DNA from: Bacteroidia bacterium
Lineage (GTDB): Bacteria > Bacteroidota > Bacteroidia > AKYH767-A > OLB10
Assembly (NCBI GenBank): GCA_020847635.1
Contig: JADLBQ010000086.1
Span: forward strand, 33,888-97,887
Reading direction: 5' to 3'
DNA length: 64,000 bases
The notes under the pieces are model-generated. The model had not been told where the DNA came from. It did no database searches and saw only the letters and a list, made by a program, of their open reading frames with translations. The position numbers and the translations under genes are program-made. This document shows positions 29,165 through 38,251 of this stretch, in pieces. The stretch's first letter is position 1. Every line of letters starts with the position of its first letter.

Positions 29165-30868
29165 TTAGAGGTTAACAATGGCAATAACTCCCAGCTGAAC
29201 TGTAAATGAGTAATCTGAATAGATTTTTACATTAACATTTCCGTTTTGGTAGGTAGATGCTTTTGCTTTGATCAAAAGATATTTGGCATGCATAATTCGG
29301 CTTATCCTGGCATCATCAAGTGAATTATCAGAAACCTGAGAAGAAGGTGCAATAACTTTACCGGTTAACTGATTTACGGTTGCCGAAGGCATAAATAAAC
29401 TTCCGGTTGTTACAAGTGAGTCAAGCGGGAGGTAGTTCTGATCAGCAAAATAGACTTGCCAGTCGGCTTCAAAAGGGAACCCATTCGTGATGAATGAGCG
29501 GATGGTCATTTGCCGGATATTTTTAAGTTGCTGATTATTAAAGTCAACAGTATCCCTGAGTATAAACCCTGAAGCCGTGCCATATAACGGAAGCTTAACC
29601 TCAACATCAATGCTTACAAGAGACGAATCAGTCATAAAATTTAGGCCTGTTCTTCCGTCCGGATTAATCAGACTTTGAATCTGGGTAAGCAGATATTTTG
29701 GTTTTGCAGCAATTAAGGGTCTTACATTGCTGTTCAAAGAATTCATAGAGAATGTTCCGGTAAGGGTCTGCCCGAACTGACTGAATAAAGGTGAAAGAAC
29801 AGGAAGAGGGTTCGGGAATCCGTGAGCAGCAATCAGGTTTGAGAAATTTCCGTTAGCCCCTTGCATATTTGCAACATGGGCACGGATTGGAACACCAATT
29901 GAATTGTTAATACTGATTAAAATTTCGGGGCTGGCAATATCGAAGTTGCTGAATGCATCCAGATTGTTAAACAGTGAGATATTGATTGTATCGTAATCGC
30001 TCATAAAAGATTGCTGTCCAAAATAGCCGTAGATACTATTAAAGTTAAACCCGTTGATATTACAATTCAGATTCAGTTTGTGATTTGCAGTAACATTTGT
30101 TCCTGTATGGGTTATTTCGAGATCGTACTTAACCCGGATGCGGTTTTTAGAGGTCCCGTTATCGGAGAGATCAAGCCGGTAATTTTCAAGATTGACTGCC
30201 AGATTCTGAGTGACAGGCAGACTGCCGGTATAGTTAAAAACCAACTGGCTGGAATACGGAACTTCATTAAGTGTAGCTGAAGGGATGGTGATAGTTAATT
30301 TTACAGAAGCAGGAATTCGCATATTCAGATTTAACCACATCTGCCCGTTTTTAAATGTCATTGAATCCAGTTCAATTTGATTTGGAAAATTGAGATCCTC
30401 CGTCTTTTCAAAAGAAACAGCCAGATGTCCCTGGGTGTTAATTAGATCAGCCATGGCCGGAGTTAGCTGTATTTGTGAATTAAAGGATTGAACAGGCAGG
30501 TCTATCAATGTGTTGGAAGAAACTTCCATTGCTCTGCCTGAGTAGATCAGTGTGCAAAATGAGTTAGAATCTATTAGAAGATTTCCGCTGTCACTTTCGG
30601 ATTTCATCAGGTTTTCGATCGAAAGTGTTGAGTGAGCCAGTGGAATGGCTAACTGAGGTGTTATTCCTCCGTTTTTGATTTTATCAAATTCAAAGTTATC
30701 CTTCAGGCAGGAAGTGACTCCGGACGATAAAAGGGTAACTATCAGAAATCTGCTTGAAAGGATTTTCCATGCTGAAGTTTTTGTTAAGCTGAACCATAAA
30801 TCTCCGGTAATCTGTCGGATTCGGATAATAAAATTCTGAATCATGCCAGCGTGTACGAACCCTGGCAA
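29165..30868 (-). CDS. Large lipoprotein, beta-rich, function unknown
   Basis: The 567-residue frame contains a lipoprotein-like signal (FLIVTLLSSGVTSC, about 41-54), then a beta-strand-rich body. The signal is about 40 residues in, so the true start may be further downstream and non-ATG. ATG 30844 is another choice, and neither fits well. The body has many Asn, Ser and Thr residues, typical of surface beta-sandwich proteins. It precedes the DUF5723 gene by 10 bp. An exported lipoprotein paired with a barrel suggests a surface complex, by inference only. Confidence 0.65.
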   Translation of the reverse strand: MPGFVHAGMIQNFIIRIRQITGDLWFSLTKTSAWKILSSRFLIVTLLSSGVTSCLKDNFEFDKIKNGGITPQLAIPLAHSTLSIENLMKSESDSGNLLIDSNSFCTLIYSGRAMEVSSNTLIDLPVQSFNSQIQLTPAMADLINTQGHLAVSFEKTEDLNFPNQIELDSMTFKNGQMWLNLNMRIPASVKLTITIPSATLNEVPYSSQLVFNYTGSLPVTQNLAVNLENYRLDLSDNGTSKNRIRVKYDLEITHTGTNVTANHKLNLNCNINGFNFNSIYGYFGQQSFMSDYDTINISLFNNLDAFSNFDIASPEILISINNSIGVPIRAHVANMQGANGNFSNLIAAHGFPNPLPVLSPLFSQFGQTLTGTFSMNSLNSNVRPLIAAKPKYLLTQIQSLINPDGRTGLNFMTDSSLVSIDVEVKLPLYGTASGFILRDTVDFNNQQLKNIRQMTIRSFITNGFPFEADWQVYFADQNYLPLDSLVTTGSLFMPSATVNQLTGKVIAPSSQVSDNSLDDARISRIMHAKYLLIKAKASTYQNGNVNVKIYSDYSFTVQLGVIAIVNL

Positions 30869-30957
30869 TAATCTTTTCAGTTTACCTTCGGTTTACAAGG
30901 GAATTTGTAAGAAATTATGAAAGTTGTAATGTTTATGATCAGAATATTGCAGGTAAC

Positions 30958-31599
30958 TTAAGATAGCTTACCTGAAATCAAAGAAATAAACTCTGATCGG
31001 GTACTTTCATTTTCGAACTGACCGGTAAAAGCAGATGTTGTTGTGATGGAATGCTGCTTCTGAATTCCTCTCATTTGCATGCACAAATGGTGAGCCTCAA
31101 TTACCACCATGACACCGTGTGGATTTAGGGATTCCTGGATGCAATCCCGAATCTGATTTGTCAGTCGTTCCTGAACCTGCAGCCGCCTGGCAAATGCATC
31201 AACCACCCTGGGGATTTTGCTTAACCCGACAATATACTTGTCTGGAATATAGGCAACGTGGGCTTTACCAAAAAAAGGCAGCATGTGATGCTCGCAGAGT
31301 GAATACAGTTCAATGTCTTTGACAATCACCATGTGGCGATAATCTTCTCTGAATTTTGCACTATTAATAATGGCAACAGGATCCATTTCATAACCATGAG
31401 TAAGAAACTGAATGGATTTTGCGACTCGTTCGGGCGTTCGTAACAGGCCTTCTCTTTTGGGGTTTTCACCAATCTGGACTAAAATATCATAATACTTTTT
31501 AGAAAGTATTTCGGTTCGGGCAGCATCTAGGTGGTCAAAACCCGGATAGTTTTCAGTTTCATGTTTAGCAAGTGTTTCTTTCTGGTGATTGTTATCCAT
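30958..31599 (-). CDS. folE: GTP cyclohydrolase I
   Basis: Converts GTP to 7,8-dihydroneopterin triphosphate, feeding folate, pterin and queuosine pathways. The 213-residue protein has the zinc and active-site motif [19 protein letters not shown], then [15 protein letters not shown] and CMQMRGI. It lies 8 bp downstream of queD on the minus strand. QueD uses the FolE product, so the pair forms a functional unit. Confidence 0.96.
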   Translation of the reverse strand: MDNNHQKETLAKHETENYPGFDHLDAARTEILSKKYYDILVQIGENPKREGLLRTPERVAKSIQFLTHGYEMDPVAIINSAKFREDYRHMVIVKDIELYSLCEHHMLPFFGKAHVAYIPDKYIVGLSKIPRVVDAFARRLQVQERLTNQIRDCIQESLNPHGVMVVIEAHHLCMQMRGIQKQHSITTTSAFTGQFENESTRSEFISLISGKLS

Positions 31600-31607
31600 A
31601 CCCTGAT

Positions 31608-32021
31608 TTAATTTCCAAAATATTCAACAGCATTATTTTCAGTTTCTTCAATTCTAATCCGGTGAAGCTGAACTCCGATTTTCTGAAATTCAGGTTCTAA
31701 TTCCTTCCAAATGGCAATTGTCAGATTCTCAGTTGTGGTTATTTTCCCTTTCATGAAGTCAACATCCAGATTCAGGTTGCTGTGATCTACTTTATCAATA
31801 ATTTTTCTCTTTATAATTTCACTCATGATCCGGTAATCAACCACAAAGCCGGTCTCCTGATCCGGGTTATTCTTCACTGTCACATACAGTTCATAATTAT
31901 GCCCATGCCAGTTTGGATTTGAACACTGACCAAAGATATTTAGATTTTGCTCGTCATTCCAGTCTGGCCTGAATAGCCGGTGAGCCGCACAAAAACGCTC
32001 TCTTCTTGTTATATGTACCAT
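31608..32021 (-). CDS. queD: 6-carboxytetrahydropterin synthase QueD
   Basis: Member of the 6-pyruvoyl-tetrahydropterin synthase fold that makes 6-carboxytetrahydropterin, the second step to preQ0. The 137 residues contain the zinc histidines in FCAAHRL and NWHGHNYEL, the catalytic Cys in [14 protein letters not shown] and the ENLTIAIW helix. A 6-pyruvoyl-tetrahydropterin synthase role is less likely given queE in the same window. It is first in the queD-folE operon and divergent from mrp. Confidence 0.92.
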   Translation of the reverse strand: MVHITRRERFCAAHRLFRPDWNDEQNLNIFGQCSNPNWHGHNYELYVTVKNNPDQETGFVVDYRIMSEIIKRKIIDKVDHSNLNLDVDFMKGKITTTENLTIAIWKELEPEFQKIGVQLHRIRIEETENNAVEYFGN

Positions 32022-32036
32022 AAATCATTTGTCATG

Positions 32037-32044
32037 CAAAAATA
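32037..32044 (-). promoter_or_regulatory. Candidate -7 box of queD-folE
   Basis: TATTTTTG on the minus strand matches TAnnTTTG and lies 15 bp upstream of the queD ATG. The -33 element is unclear. Confidence 0.45.
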
Positions 32045-32111
32045 GTAATAACATACAGAGTGCCTGAATGTTTATCAGATGAACAGTAACCTTAGCCAAT
32101 TGCAATTGTTC

Positions 32112-32119
32112 TAAATTTG
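32112..32119 (+). promoter_or_regulatory. Candidate -7 box of mrp-nifU
   Basis: TAAATTTG matches TAnnTTTG and ends 18 bp before ATG 32138. The in-frame ATG at 32117 lies within the box, which supports the downstream start. Confidence 0.45.
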
Positions 32120-32137
32120 CAAAACAGAAAGTTTATT

Positions 32138-33238
32138 ATGTCAATTACAAAAGAACAGATTATAGATGCATTGAGTCATGTTGAGGATCCTGATTTTAAG
32201 AAGGATCTTGTTGCATTAAATATGGTAAAGGATGTAGAGGTGAATGGAAATAAAATCAGCTTTACTGTCGTTTTAACAACTCCTGCATGCCCGCTAAAGG
32301 AAAAGATTCAGAATGATTGTGAACAAGCAATCCGGGATTATGTCAGTAAGGATGCAGTAATAAAAATTAATATGACGGCACAAGTTACAGGCCGCCCGGC
32401 TGATAAATCTTCAATGTTGCCGGGGATAAAAAATATAATTGCAGTAGCATCGGGTAAGGGAGGTGTTGGTAAATCAACTGTTGCCAGCAACCTGGCAGTT
32501 GCCCTGGCCAGTACCGGTGCAAAAGTAGGCCTTGCCGATGCCGATATTTTTGGGCCTTCACAAACATTGATGTTCGGGGTGGTAAAAGAAAGATTATTTG
32601 CTGAAGAGAGAAATGGCAAGACGTACATGATTCCGCTTGAAAAGTTCGGGGTTAAACTGGTTTCTATCGGATTTTTGGTTGAAAAGACCCAGGCAATTGT
32701 CTGGCGGGGTCCTATGGCTTCAAAAGCACTGACTCAACTGCTCTGCGATACATTATGGGGAGAGGTTGATTATTTATTGGTAGATCTGCCACCCGGAACC
32801 TCGGATATACATCTGACCCTGGCTTCCTCTTTTCCGGTAAACGGAGCAGTTGTTGTAACAACTCCTCAGGAAGTTGCAATGGCTGATGCCCGAAAAGGAA
32901 TTGATATGTTTCGCAAACAGGGAATCACCATTCCAGTGCTTGGCTTGATAGAGAATATGGCTTACTTTACTCCTGCAGAATTGCCGGAAAACAAATATTA
33001 TATTTTCGGAAAGGGAGGAGGTGTTAAACTGGCTGCAGAAATGAATGTCCCATTACTGGGTTCAGTTCCTTTGATCCAATCTGTCTGTGAAGCAGGTGAT
33101 AATGGAATTCCTGTAGCTTATGATCCGGATATTGTTGAAGGAAAAATATTCAGAGAAATTGCCTATGCAATGGCTCAGCAACTGGCAATCAGCAATGCAA
33201 AAATTGAAGATGAAAAATTAGCTCATGCAAACAAATAA
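32138..33238 (+). CDS. Mrp/ApbC family iron-sulfur cluster carrier ATPase
   Basis: P-loop ATPase that carries and transfers Fe-S clusters. The 366-residue protein has an N-terminal MIP18/DUF59 domain (about 1-90). The deviant Walker A is ASGKGGVGKST, the switch region is LPPGTSDIHLTL and the C-terminal part has GLIENMAYFTP. The CxxC pair seen after the ENM motif in E. coli Mrp is absent, as in many Bacteroidota homologues. It overlaps the nifU-like gene by 14 bp, fitting a shared Fe-S role. Confidence 0.92.
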   Translation: MSITKEQIIDALSHVEDPDFKKDLVALNMVKDVEVNGNKISFTVVLTTPACPLKEKIQNDCEQAIRDYVSKDAVIKINMTAQVTGRPADKSSMLPGIKNIIAVASGKGGVGKSTVASNLAVALASTGAKVGLADADIFGPSQTLMFGVVKERLFAEERNGKTYMIPLEKFGVKLVSIGFLVEKTQAIVWRGPMASKALTQLLCDTLWGEVDYLLVDLPPGTSDIHLTLASSFPVNGAVVVTTPQEVAMADARKGIDMFRKQGITIPVLGLIENMAYFTPAELPENKYYIFGKGGGVKLAAEMNVPLLGSVPLIQSVCEAGDNGIPVAYDPDIVEGKIFREIAYAMAQQLAISNAKIEDEKLAHANK

Positions 33239-33476
33239 CCATGCGTTACTCGAATCGAGAGTTGAAGCAGCACTTGAGGAAATCAGGCCGTATCTGCATG
33301 AAGATGAGGGTGATGTTAAATTGCTTGGAATTACCGATGACATGATTGTCAGGCTGCGTCTGCTGGGTGCCTGCAGTTCATGTAATATGAGTATGATGAC
33401 CATGAAAGCTGGAATTGAACAGGCAATCCTCCGGGCAGTTCCCGAAATCAAGGGAGTTGCTGCAGAAGCCGATTAA
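33225..33476 (+). CDS. NifU-like C-terminal domain protein
   Basis: Small Fe-S scaffold or carrier of 83 residues made only of the NifU C-terminal domain. The cluster-binding C-x-x-C is GACSSCNMS, and the helix after it (MMTMKAGIEQAI) is typical. The start codon lies inside mrp (14-bp overlap), so translation is probably coupled. Confidence 0.92.
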   Translation: MQTNNHALLESRVEAALEEIRPYLHEDEGDVKLLGITDDMIVRLRLLGACSSCNMSMMTMKAGIEQAILRAVPEIKGVAAEAD

Positions 33477-33483
33477 TAATACG

Positions 33484-33777
33484 ATGATAATCCGTATCGT
33501 GAAGCTTCCGGTGCAGCCTGAAAAGGTTAAAGAGTTTCTTAGTCATTTTGAACAAGCCAAAGAAAAAATCAGAAGTTTTGATGGTTGTCTCCACTTGCAA
33601 TTATTGAATGACCTGAATCCGCCTTTTGAGTTTTTTACGCTTAGCCACTGGAAGAGTGAAGAACATTTAAAAAATTATCAGCAATCCGAACTATTCAAAG
33701 AAACGTGGGCCAGAGTGAAGCCGTTGTTTAACGGCAAGCCTGAGGCCTGGAGTACTTCAAAACTAATAACCATTTAG
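33484..33777 (+). CDS. Antibiotic biosynthesis monooxygenase (ABM) domain protein
   Basis: Ferredoxin-like alpha-beta dimeric domain of 97 residues. It has VQPEKVKEFLSHFEQ, the FDGCLHLQLLND strand and FFTLSHWKSEEHLKNY, typical of the family. Many members have no known enzyme activity. I chose ATG 33484 because an upstream in-frame ATG (33415) falls within the nifU-like gene. It follows that gene by 7 bp, and its TAG overlaps the stop of the convergent nhaD. Confidence 0.82.
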   Translation: MIIRIVKLPVQPEKVKEFLSHFEQAKEKIRSFDGCLHLQLLNDLNPPFEFFTLSHWKSEEHLKNYQQSELFKETWARVKPLFNGKPEAWSTSKLITI

Positions 33778-35069
33778 TTAGGAGTTAAACCAGGATTGGA
33801 AGGCTGATTCTGTTCAACTGATTCAATAGCCTGGCGGTTTTTCTTTTTATATTCTCTGTGAGGTGTATGAGGATGCCAGCCGAAAGTCAGCAGCAGGAAT
33901 GCAAAGCCAACCATGTATGCAATGATAATATGCCATCCGCTTTTTACCCAGTTTACAACCGACTTGGCATTTGGGAAAATTCCGGAAACAGCAACACCGG
34001 CTGATGAACCAAACCAGATCATACTTCCCCCGAAACCCACTGCATAGGCTAATACACCCCAGTCATACCCGCCCTGATCAAGAGCTAATTTTGTAAGTGG
34101 AATATTATCAAAGACGGAGGATATAAATCCAAGGGAAAGACTCGAATGCCAGGAAGCATCAGGCAAGTCTCCAACAGGCATGAGCGATGCACACAATACG
34201 AGTGAAAGCAGAAAGATACTGCCAGAAACAGCATGAGGCAGATCACTCCAGTTTGTTTTCCGGATCAATGTACCAATCAAAATGGCTGCCCACACTCCCA
34301 GTGCCGGAAAATCAAATAGTACGTTGGTCAGGATAGTCAGACCCAGAATTAATGCTACAATCATTATCCTGCCCCAGTCAATCGGTTTTAAATTTGCACT
34401 TTCAGCAAGTACCAGTGGCTGTAATTTTTGCTGTTGAATGGCTGCTATGCCACTGAAGACCAAGAATGCACCAAACGAACCGGCATAGGCATGTAAAACA
34501 TCAACCGGACTAACTCCGTCAATCCACATCATGGTTGTTGTGGTATCACCAACTACACTTCCGGCACCCCCGGCATTAGAGGCAGCAACAATTGCTGCAA
34601 GAAAACCAACATGTACTTTACCTTTATAAATAACATTGGCGATAGAAGCCCCGATCATAGCAGCTGCTATATTGTCCAGAAAGGATGAAAGAACAAGTAC
34701 AATAAGCAAAAGCAGCCATCCACCACGCCAGTTCAGTGGTAATATTTCAGGTAAATGAACCGGTACGTAAGATTCTTCAAAATGACGGGCCAAAACAGCA
34801 AAACCTGTTAATAATCCAAACAGGTTAACAATGATATGCCATTCGCCTTCATGCTCAGAGTCTCCGATTATATGGTTAACAATTGAAAAATCAGTAAAAA
34901 TAAATTTATACAGGAGCAGGGCGACCAGACCCGTTAGTGCAACTTTCATCGTGTGATGATGGAAAAGAGCAACACCAATCAGAGTCAAACCAAACAAGAT
35001 AAACTCAATTGCAATTCCATAAAACTGGATTTCATTTGCTGAATTCAGCAACAACATCAATAACTGCAT
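33774..35069 (-). CDS. nhaD: NhaD family Na+/H+ antiporter
   Basis: Inner-membrane secondary transporter that expels Na+ (or Li+) in exchange for protons. The 431-residue protein has 11-13 hydrophobic helices. Conserved stretches include SSFLDNIAAAMIGASIAN, ASNAGGAGSVVGDTTTTMM and SSVFDNIPLTKLAL, which belong to the ion transporter superfamily repeats. The tail is hydrophilic. No riboswitch was recognised upstream. It suggests a Na+-exposed or alkaline habitat, but weakly. Confidence 0.9.
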   Translation of the reverse strand: MQLLMLLLNSANEIQFYGIAIEFILFGLTLIGVALFHHHTMKVALTGLVALLLYKFIFTDFSIVNHIIGDSEHEGEWHIIVNLFGLLTGFAVLARHFEESYVPVHLPEILPLNWRGGWLLLLIVLVLSSFLDNIAAAMIGASIANVIYKGKVHVGFLAAIVAASNAGGAGSVVGDTTTTMMWIDGVSPVDVLHAYAGSFGAFLVFSGIAAIQQQKLQPLVLAESANLKPIDWGRIMIVALILGLTILTNVLFDFPALGVWAAILIGTLIRKTNWSDLPHAVSGSIFLLSLVLCASLMPVGDLPDASWHSSLSLGFISSVFDNIPLTKLALDQGGYDWGVLAYAVGFGGSMIWFGSSAGVAVSGIFPNAKSVVNWVKSGWHIIIAYMVGFAFLLLTFGWHPHTPHREYKKKNRQAIESVEQNQPSNPGLTPN

Positions 35070-35183
35070 TTCTTAATTATTTGCTGGCTAAAATAGTCTT
35101 TATCCCTTTTGGTGAAAGAGGATGTATTATTCTCTGAAAATATTTTTTTATATACTGGCAAGCGAGGTTATTCAATGAAATAA

Positions 35184-35191
35184 TACTTTTG
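35184..35191 (+). promoter_or_regulatory. Candidate -7 box of ndk
   Basis: TACTTTTG matches TAnnTTTG and ends 22 bp before the ndk ATG. No TTG is found 19 bp upstream. Confidence 0.45.
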
Positions 35192-35213
35192 CGCGCTTTA
35201 GAAATGATTTATT

Positions 35214-35636
35214 ATGAGAATTACGAACAGGACATTTACAATGATAAAGCCTGATGCGGTTGCTGAGGGGCATACCGGAGCTATTCTGGATAAAATTATC
35301 AAATCCGGATTCCGGGTCATTGCCATGAAATACACCAGACTGACACCTGAAGCTGCCGGAAGTTTTTATGCAGTTCATAAGGAAAGGTCTTTCTATTCAA
35401 GCCTTGTAAAATATATGTCATCCGGAACTATAGTGGCTGCTATTCTTGAAAGGGAAAATGCAGTTCAGGATTTCCGGAAATTAATCGGAGCAACCGATCC
35501 GGCTAAAGCTGAAGAAGGTACAATCAGAAAACTATATGCACGGTCAATTGAATCCAATGCTGTTCATGGCTCTGATAGTGATGAAAACGCAGCAATTGAA
35601 GGAGCTTTCTTTTTCTCGGCTCTTGAGATGTTCTGA
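35214..35636 (+). CDS. ndk: Nucleoside diphosphate kinase
   Basis: Transfers phosphate from ATP to NDPs through a phospho-histidine. The 140-residue protein has [17 protein letters not shown] near the start and the catalytic His118 in [12 protein letters not shown]. Its stop is one base from the stop of the convergent OmpA gene. Confidence 0.97.
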   Translation: MRITNRTFTMIKPDAVAEGHTGAILDKIIKSGFRVIAMKYTRLTPEAAGSFYAVHKERSFYSSLVKYMSSGTIVAAILERENAVQDFRKLIGATDPAKAEEGTIRKLYARSIESNAVHGSDSDENAAIEGAFFFSALEMF

Positions 35637-35637
35637 A

Positions 35638-37596
35638 TTACTTCACCAGGGTAATCATCATCTCTGTTCTTCGGTTTTTAGCCCGTCCTAGTTCAGTATT
35701 ATTTGAAGCAACCGGCTTGTCCTCACCATAACCTTTACTGGTCAATCGTGAGGATTCAATACCTTCTTTGATCAGGTAATTATAAACTGAGGCAGCCCTT
35801 TTTTCAGAAAGCAGGAGATTACTCTTAGACTCGCCTGTGTTATCCGTATGCCCGCTTATTTCAATTGAAATATTCTTGTTCTTCTTTAAAAAGGCAACCG
35901 CCTTATTCAGTTCAGCAAAAGATTCATCTTTGAGATCGTACTTCCCTGTTTCATAGAATACATTTTTGAGAATAATTTTCTCACCGGCTTTAATGGCACT
36001 TAGTTCAACTTGCAATGAGTATGAGTTGGCCGATGTGTCTTTACACGAAAAAAAATCGGAATAAAACAGGTAACCTTCTTTAGAAACATTGAGTGCATAT
36101 TCATATCCTGTCGGAAGGCAAACTAAGAAAGAACCATCTGTTTTATCACTGATAGAGGCTGTTGCTACTTTTGCTGAATTAAGATCAATCACTTCAAAAG
36201 AAGCTTCGAGCGGTGAACCCGTCTGCTTATCTCGTACATTACCTTTTACATAACTAACAGGGGTTGGCTGTACTTCTTTATAAAGGTCGAAGTACCAGAT
36301 ATCGAGTTTCCCGAATCCATCACGGAAACGGTCAGTTGCAAAATAGGCTGATTTCCCGGATGCTGTTACAAATAAACTGCTCTCATCATGTACTGTATTT
36401 ATCGGATAGCCCAGGTTAAATGGCTTACTCCATTCTCCTGTTTCAAGTAACCTCGAAACATAAATATCTGTACCTCCCATTCCGGGATGACCATCCGAGG
36501 CAAAGTAGAGTGTTCGGTTATCAGGATGAATGAATGGCGACATTTCATTTCCGCTTGTATTGATAACATCGCCCAGGTTAACCGGTGTCTGAAACCGGCC
36601 GTTTTCATCAACTGTGGTTTTCCAGATATCCTGCTTCCCTTTACCGCCTGGCCGGCTGCTGACAAAGTAGATGGTTTTACCATCTGAGGTAATGGTAGGC
36701 TGTGAATCCCACTGGTCTGAATTTACTTTTGAGCCGAGGTTGACAGGGTTGGTCCACTGATTGCCATTTCTTTTTGCATAATATAAATCACAACCCCTGA
36801 ATCCGTCTTTATTGCAGGCAGTGAAAAATAAATGTCGTCCGTCTGGTGAAAGGCAATGTGCGCCTTCATTTCCAATGGTGTTAATTGGTGACCCCAGGTT
36901 TCTGGCTTCATGCCAGTTGCCATCAGGATCTTTTGTTGTAAGGTAAAAATCCTCATTGTAAGTTTTACGTTCACCAGGCGAAGACATCAGTCGTCTGCGG
37001 GTATAAACTATAGTTTGTTCATCAGCTGTTAAAACCGGAAGGTATTCATCATCACTGGAATTAATTGCTTTACCCGGGTTTATCGGGTTAAACGGAACTG
37101 GATGCTTTACAGCGTAAGCTGCAAACTTACTTTGAGCCAGCAGTTTTTCTGCACGTTCACGCATCTCAAGGGTTCGTGATTTATAGGTTAGAAAAATTTC
37201 AAGGTGGCTAACTGCCGAATCAAATTCTGATAATTGAATTTCAGCTTGAGCAAGGTTAAAAAAATTCTGTGGAAAGAAATCAGGGTCTGATAATACAGCT
37301 TTCCGATAATACGTAACAGCTTTTTGAAAGTCGTTCAGGTCGGTTGTAACATCTCCCATTAACATAGCTGCTTCAAGGAATTCAGGGTCTTCTTTTAACG
37401 CGGCTTCCAGTTCATCTCTCGCATTTAACAACTGTTTGGCATCATACATTCTTGAAGCTTTCAGGAAGTGAGTAACAGCTTTTTTGTTTTTTGTATGAAA
37501 CTCGTAAGCTTTTTGCGCATCAGCAGTCAGGCTGGTGAATATCAGTATAAGAACTAAGGGAAGGAAAATACCTTGGAAAAGAATCCTGTACTTCAT
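35638..37596 (-). CDS. OmpA family protein with TPR, PD40 propeller and regulatory-like domain (PorE-like)
   Basis: The 652-residue protein has a signal peptide (1-27), TPR repeats (about 40-150), a PD40/WD40-like beta-propeller (about 175-425), a carboxypeptidase-regulatory-like beta domain (about 445-530) and an OmpA peptidoglycan-binding domain (about 540-652) with ISGHTDNTG and RRTEMMI. This order matches PorE of the type IX secretion system. PorE is reported as a lipoprotein, but here the signal ends in TADAQ with no lipobox cysteine, so it could be a paralogue. It anchors to the cell wall and probably to an outer-membrane partner. Confidence 0.85.
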   Translation of the reverse strand: MKYRILFQGIFLPLVLILIFTSLTADAQKAYEFHTKNKKAVTHFLKASRMYDAKQLLNARDELEAALKEDPEFLEAAMLMGDVTTDLNDFQKAVTYYRKAVLSDPDFFPQNFFNLAQAEIQLSEFDSAVSHLEIFLTYKSRTLEMRERAEKLLAQSKFAAYAVKHPVPFNPINPGKAINSSDDEYLPVLTADEQTIVYTRRRLMSSPGERKTYNEDFYLTTKDPDGNWHEARNLGSPINTIGNEGAHCLSPDGRHLFFTACNKDGFRGCDLYYAKRNGNQWTNPVNLGSKVNSDQWDSQPTITSDGKTIYFVSSRPGGKGKQDIWKTTVDENGRFQTPVNLGDVINTSGNEMSPFIHPDNRTLYFASDGHPGMGGTDIYVSRLLETGEWSKPFNLGYPINTVHDESSLFVTASGKSAYFATDRFRDGFGKLDIWYFDLYKEVQPTPVSYVKGNVRDKQTGSPLEASFEVIDLNSAKVATASISDKTDGSFLVCLPTGYEYALNVSKEGYLFYSDFFSCKDTSANSYSLQVELSAIKAGEKIILKNVFYETGKYDLKDESFAELNKAVAFLKKNKNISIEISGHTDNTGESKSNLLLSEKRAASVYNYLIKEGIESSRLTSKGYGEDKPVASNNTELGRAKNRRTEMMITLVK

Positions 37597-37638
37597 GGCA
37601 ACAAATTAAAAACAAACCAGTGAGCTGGCAATGAATCC

Positions 37639-38241
37639 TCAGGGAATGTTCATCACTTTATGCGTCTGAAGCGAAATCCTCCATTGGGGATGGGATTTGA
37701 TATATTCAACAATCAGCGGATTCATCTTGTTGAAAACGCTGAATTCAGGTTGAAGAAATTTTCTGCATTCCGGATTAGCAGATTCAGCATTTTTCTCAGC
37801 CCATTCAAAGTCAGAATTATTGTGAATAATGCATTTTAATTCATTGGCCTGCAGGAGTGATTCTTTTACCGGAAACTTAAATTTCTTTGGTGAGACACAA
37901 ATCCAGTCAAAATAGCCGGTAATCGGAAAAGCACCGGAAGTTTCAAGTGCAAGTTCAAACCCAGTGTTCTTTAGTTCGGTAGTGAGAAAACGGAGGTTGT
38001 ACATGCAGGGTTCGCCACCGGTAATCACCGCAAACCGGGATGGGTAGGTTAATGCTTCCGTAACAATGGATTCAATTTTTAATTCAGGATAAGCTGTGGC
38101 ATCCCATGAATTTTTAACGTCACACCAGGAGCATCCAACAGTACACCCGGCTAGTCTTATAAAAACTGCAGCTCTGCCGGTATGGAAGCCCTCGCCCTGC
38201 AGGGTATAGAACATTTCCATTATTGGCACAGATGATGACAT
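37639..38241 (-). CDS. queE: 7-carboxy-7-deazaguanine synthase QueE
   Basis: Radical SAM enzyme that turns 6-carboxytetrahydropterin into 7-carboxy-7-deazaguanine, the third step to preQ0. With start ATG 38241 the protein has 200 residues. The cluster motif is C-x3-C-x2-C (Cys33, Cys37, Cys40 in AGCTVGCSWCD). It begins with MFYTLQGEGFHTGR and has the glycine motif VITGGEPCMY. The upstream ATG 38307 lies within the GT2 gene. It sits 10 bp after GT2 in the same strand run. QueC is not in the window. Confidence 0.92.
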   Translation of the reverse strand: MSSSVPIMEMFYTLQGEGFHTGRAAVFIRLAGCTVGCSWCDVKNSWDATAYPELKIESIVTEALTYPSRFAVITGGEPCMYNLRFLTTELKNTGFELALETSGAFPITGYFDWICVSPKKFKFPVKESLLQANELKCIIHNNSDFEWAEKNAESANPECRKFLQPEFSVFNKMNPLIVEYIKSHPQWRISLQTHKVMNIP

Positions 38242-38251
38242 AGTGATGTTA

